Of a stretch of DNA of 64,000 bases, positions 63,049 through 64,000 are shown piece by piece. Under the pieces are notes generated by a model. The model saw only the letters and a list, made by a program, of their open reading frames with translations. It was not told the origin of the DNA and made no database searches. The position numbers and the translations under genes were made by a program. This DNA is from Pectinophora gossypiella (Eukaryota; Arthropoda; Insecta; Lepidoptera; Gelechiidae): positions 5,761,786-5,825,785 of the forward strand of contig NC_065424.1 in NCBI RefSeq assembly GCF_024362695.1, read 5' to 3'. The stretch's first letter is position 1. Each line of letters opens with the position of its first letter.

Positions 63049-63442
63049 TTGGATTACCTTGATGTAATTATCTGCATATATGAGCAACTAAGATAGGCAT
63101 TAACACTGATGATTCACACTCTATTTATCATTTGTATCGATTTGTATCTAACAGATTGCATCTGCGTGTGTGAGGTCTGACGCTCATACGATTGAAGACT
63201 AAAGTAAGACCGAGGGGGGTGAGGTAAACCTAGCTCAGCCGCTGGTGGGGAGCGGAGAGGTTATCCTATACGTAGTATTATTCCTAATTCAATGACAATA
63301 GGTATTATCATTTATGATTAATTCACTACTATCTATCCTTACCACTTGTTATCAATTTGTATCTACTGATTGCTGTGTGTAACGTCATTTTATCAAAATT
63401 ACTGTACGTACTTAATACATTTTTTTGTCATTTACAGCGTGA

Positions 63443-63524
63443 GACTCGTTAGCTCAGTAGGTTAGAGCGCCGATATAAACTTTTCTGTTCATCGGAGGGC
63501 GGGGGTTCAAATCCCTCACGAGTC
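63443..63524 (+). ncRNA. tRNA-like Pol III unit, copy 5
   Basis: Same fold as the copy at 42723: perfect GACTCGT/ACGAGTC acceptor stem, consensus A and B boxes, CCGAT/ATCGG anticodon stem, here with a 16-base loop. A run of eight to nine T follows (about 63531-63539). The upstream element here is TAACGTCA, 55 bp away, the most diverged of the set. Confidence 0.68.
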
Positions 63525-63591
63525 AAAGTATTTTTTTTTAAGTTTCTAGGATTTTGATACTTGCATCGTTACTCCATATTACATGGGACTT

Positions 63592-63697
63592 AAATTCAAA
63601 TTCAAATTCAAAAATATCTTTATTCAATAGGTAACATAGTAACACTTAGAATCGTCAATTTTACATAACGAACGTCTCATCCGCCTAAAACTACGTA
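63592..63697 (-). mobile_element. LINE family L 3' end
   Basis: (TTCAAA)n tail at the left, then CGAACGTCTCATCCGCCTAA on the minus strand. Confidence 0.7.
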
Positions 63698-63814
63698 GTG
63701 CAGCTGAGCTGTGTATAATGTACTACACACTTCTGCCTACCCCTTCGGGATACAGGCATGATGCTATGTTATGTTGTAGTAACGATTAATCATGAGTCTG
63801 ACTGACTACACGTG

Positions 63815-64000
63815 TAGTAAAGGCCCCTGACATGACTCAAGTGAGGACTACGTACTTACATCAGTTAGTGGTAACTGTAACCAACGGCTTAACGTGCCTT
63901 CCGAAACGCGGACGGATCGTCTTACTTTCAGACAATAATGTGCTCAGCCTGCGAAGTCCTAACCAAACCAGCAAGTGAAATCACTTTGAGTGATATGTCC
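63815..64000 (-). mobile_element. tRNA-derived SINE type B, runs off the window
   Basis: The AGGCCCCTGACATGACTC block, core and body are present on the minus strand; the head would lie beyond the right edge. Confidence 0.78.

Overview
The window looks like intergenic or intronic DNA from a ditrysian moth (Lepidoptera), packed with transposable elements. The evidence is a set of repeat families known from moths: a SINE whose head derives from 5S rRNA (the HaSE3 type described from Helicoverpa armigera), tRNA-headed SINEs that share a central core with it, a Lep1-like Helitron, and many non-LTR retrotransposon tails. The 5S-headed family was reported absent from Bombyx, so a noctuoid or related moth is the better guess, but the species is not determinable from sequence alone. 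I recognise no host protein-coding gene, rRNA gene or canonical tRNA gene.

The only intact large gene is a 1596-codon gag-pol of a Ty3/Gypsy LTR retrotransposon on the minus strand (element 13213-20621, ORF 14504-19294). Its two 648-bp LTRs appear identical, it is flanked by a 4-bp duplication (CGAT), and its primer-binding site matches the inside of the tRNA-Leu 3' end. It looks like a very recent, possibly active insertion of the Mdg3/Micropia type.

Region by region: 1-13 kb holds SINEs, a LINE reverse transcriptase tail, a 5S SINE with target duplication, a 26/52-bp minisatellite (9.0-9.5 kb) and a perfect 29-bp hairpin next to a zinc-finger ORF remnant (7.5-7.9 kb). 13.2-20.6 kb is the LTR element, followed by a very GC-rich tract. 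21-36 kb holds more SINEs, a Helitron (28.1-28.5 kb), a head-to-head retroelement pair (34.3-34.7 kb) and a 17-bp pyrimidine satellite (35.2 kb). 36.4-37.2 kb is a TIR element with an hAT-like MITE nested in it. 40-49 kb holds palindromic MITEs, some interrupted by younger insertions. 50-58 kb has two more LINE remnants and an inverted 5S-SINE pair. 58-64 kb is again mixed repeats.

The most interesting unexplained signal is a family of tRNA-like RNA polymerase III units (42.1-42.8 kb and 61.8-63.5 kb). Four complete copies share perfect acceptor stems, A and B boxes, an abnormally long anticodon arm and oligo-T terminators. A TGACGTCA-type element sits upstream of all five copies, at a nearly fixed 40-43 bp in four of them. 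The layered insertions also let a relative order of events be read from target-site duplications.
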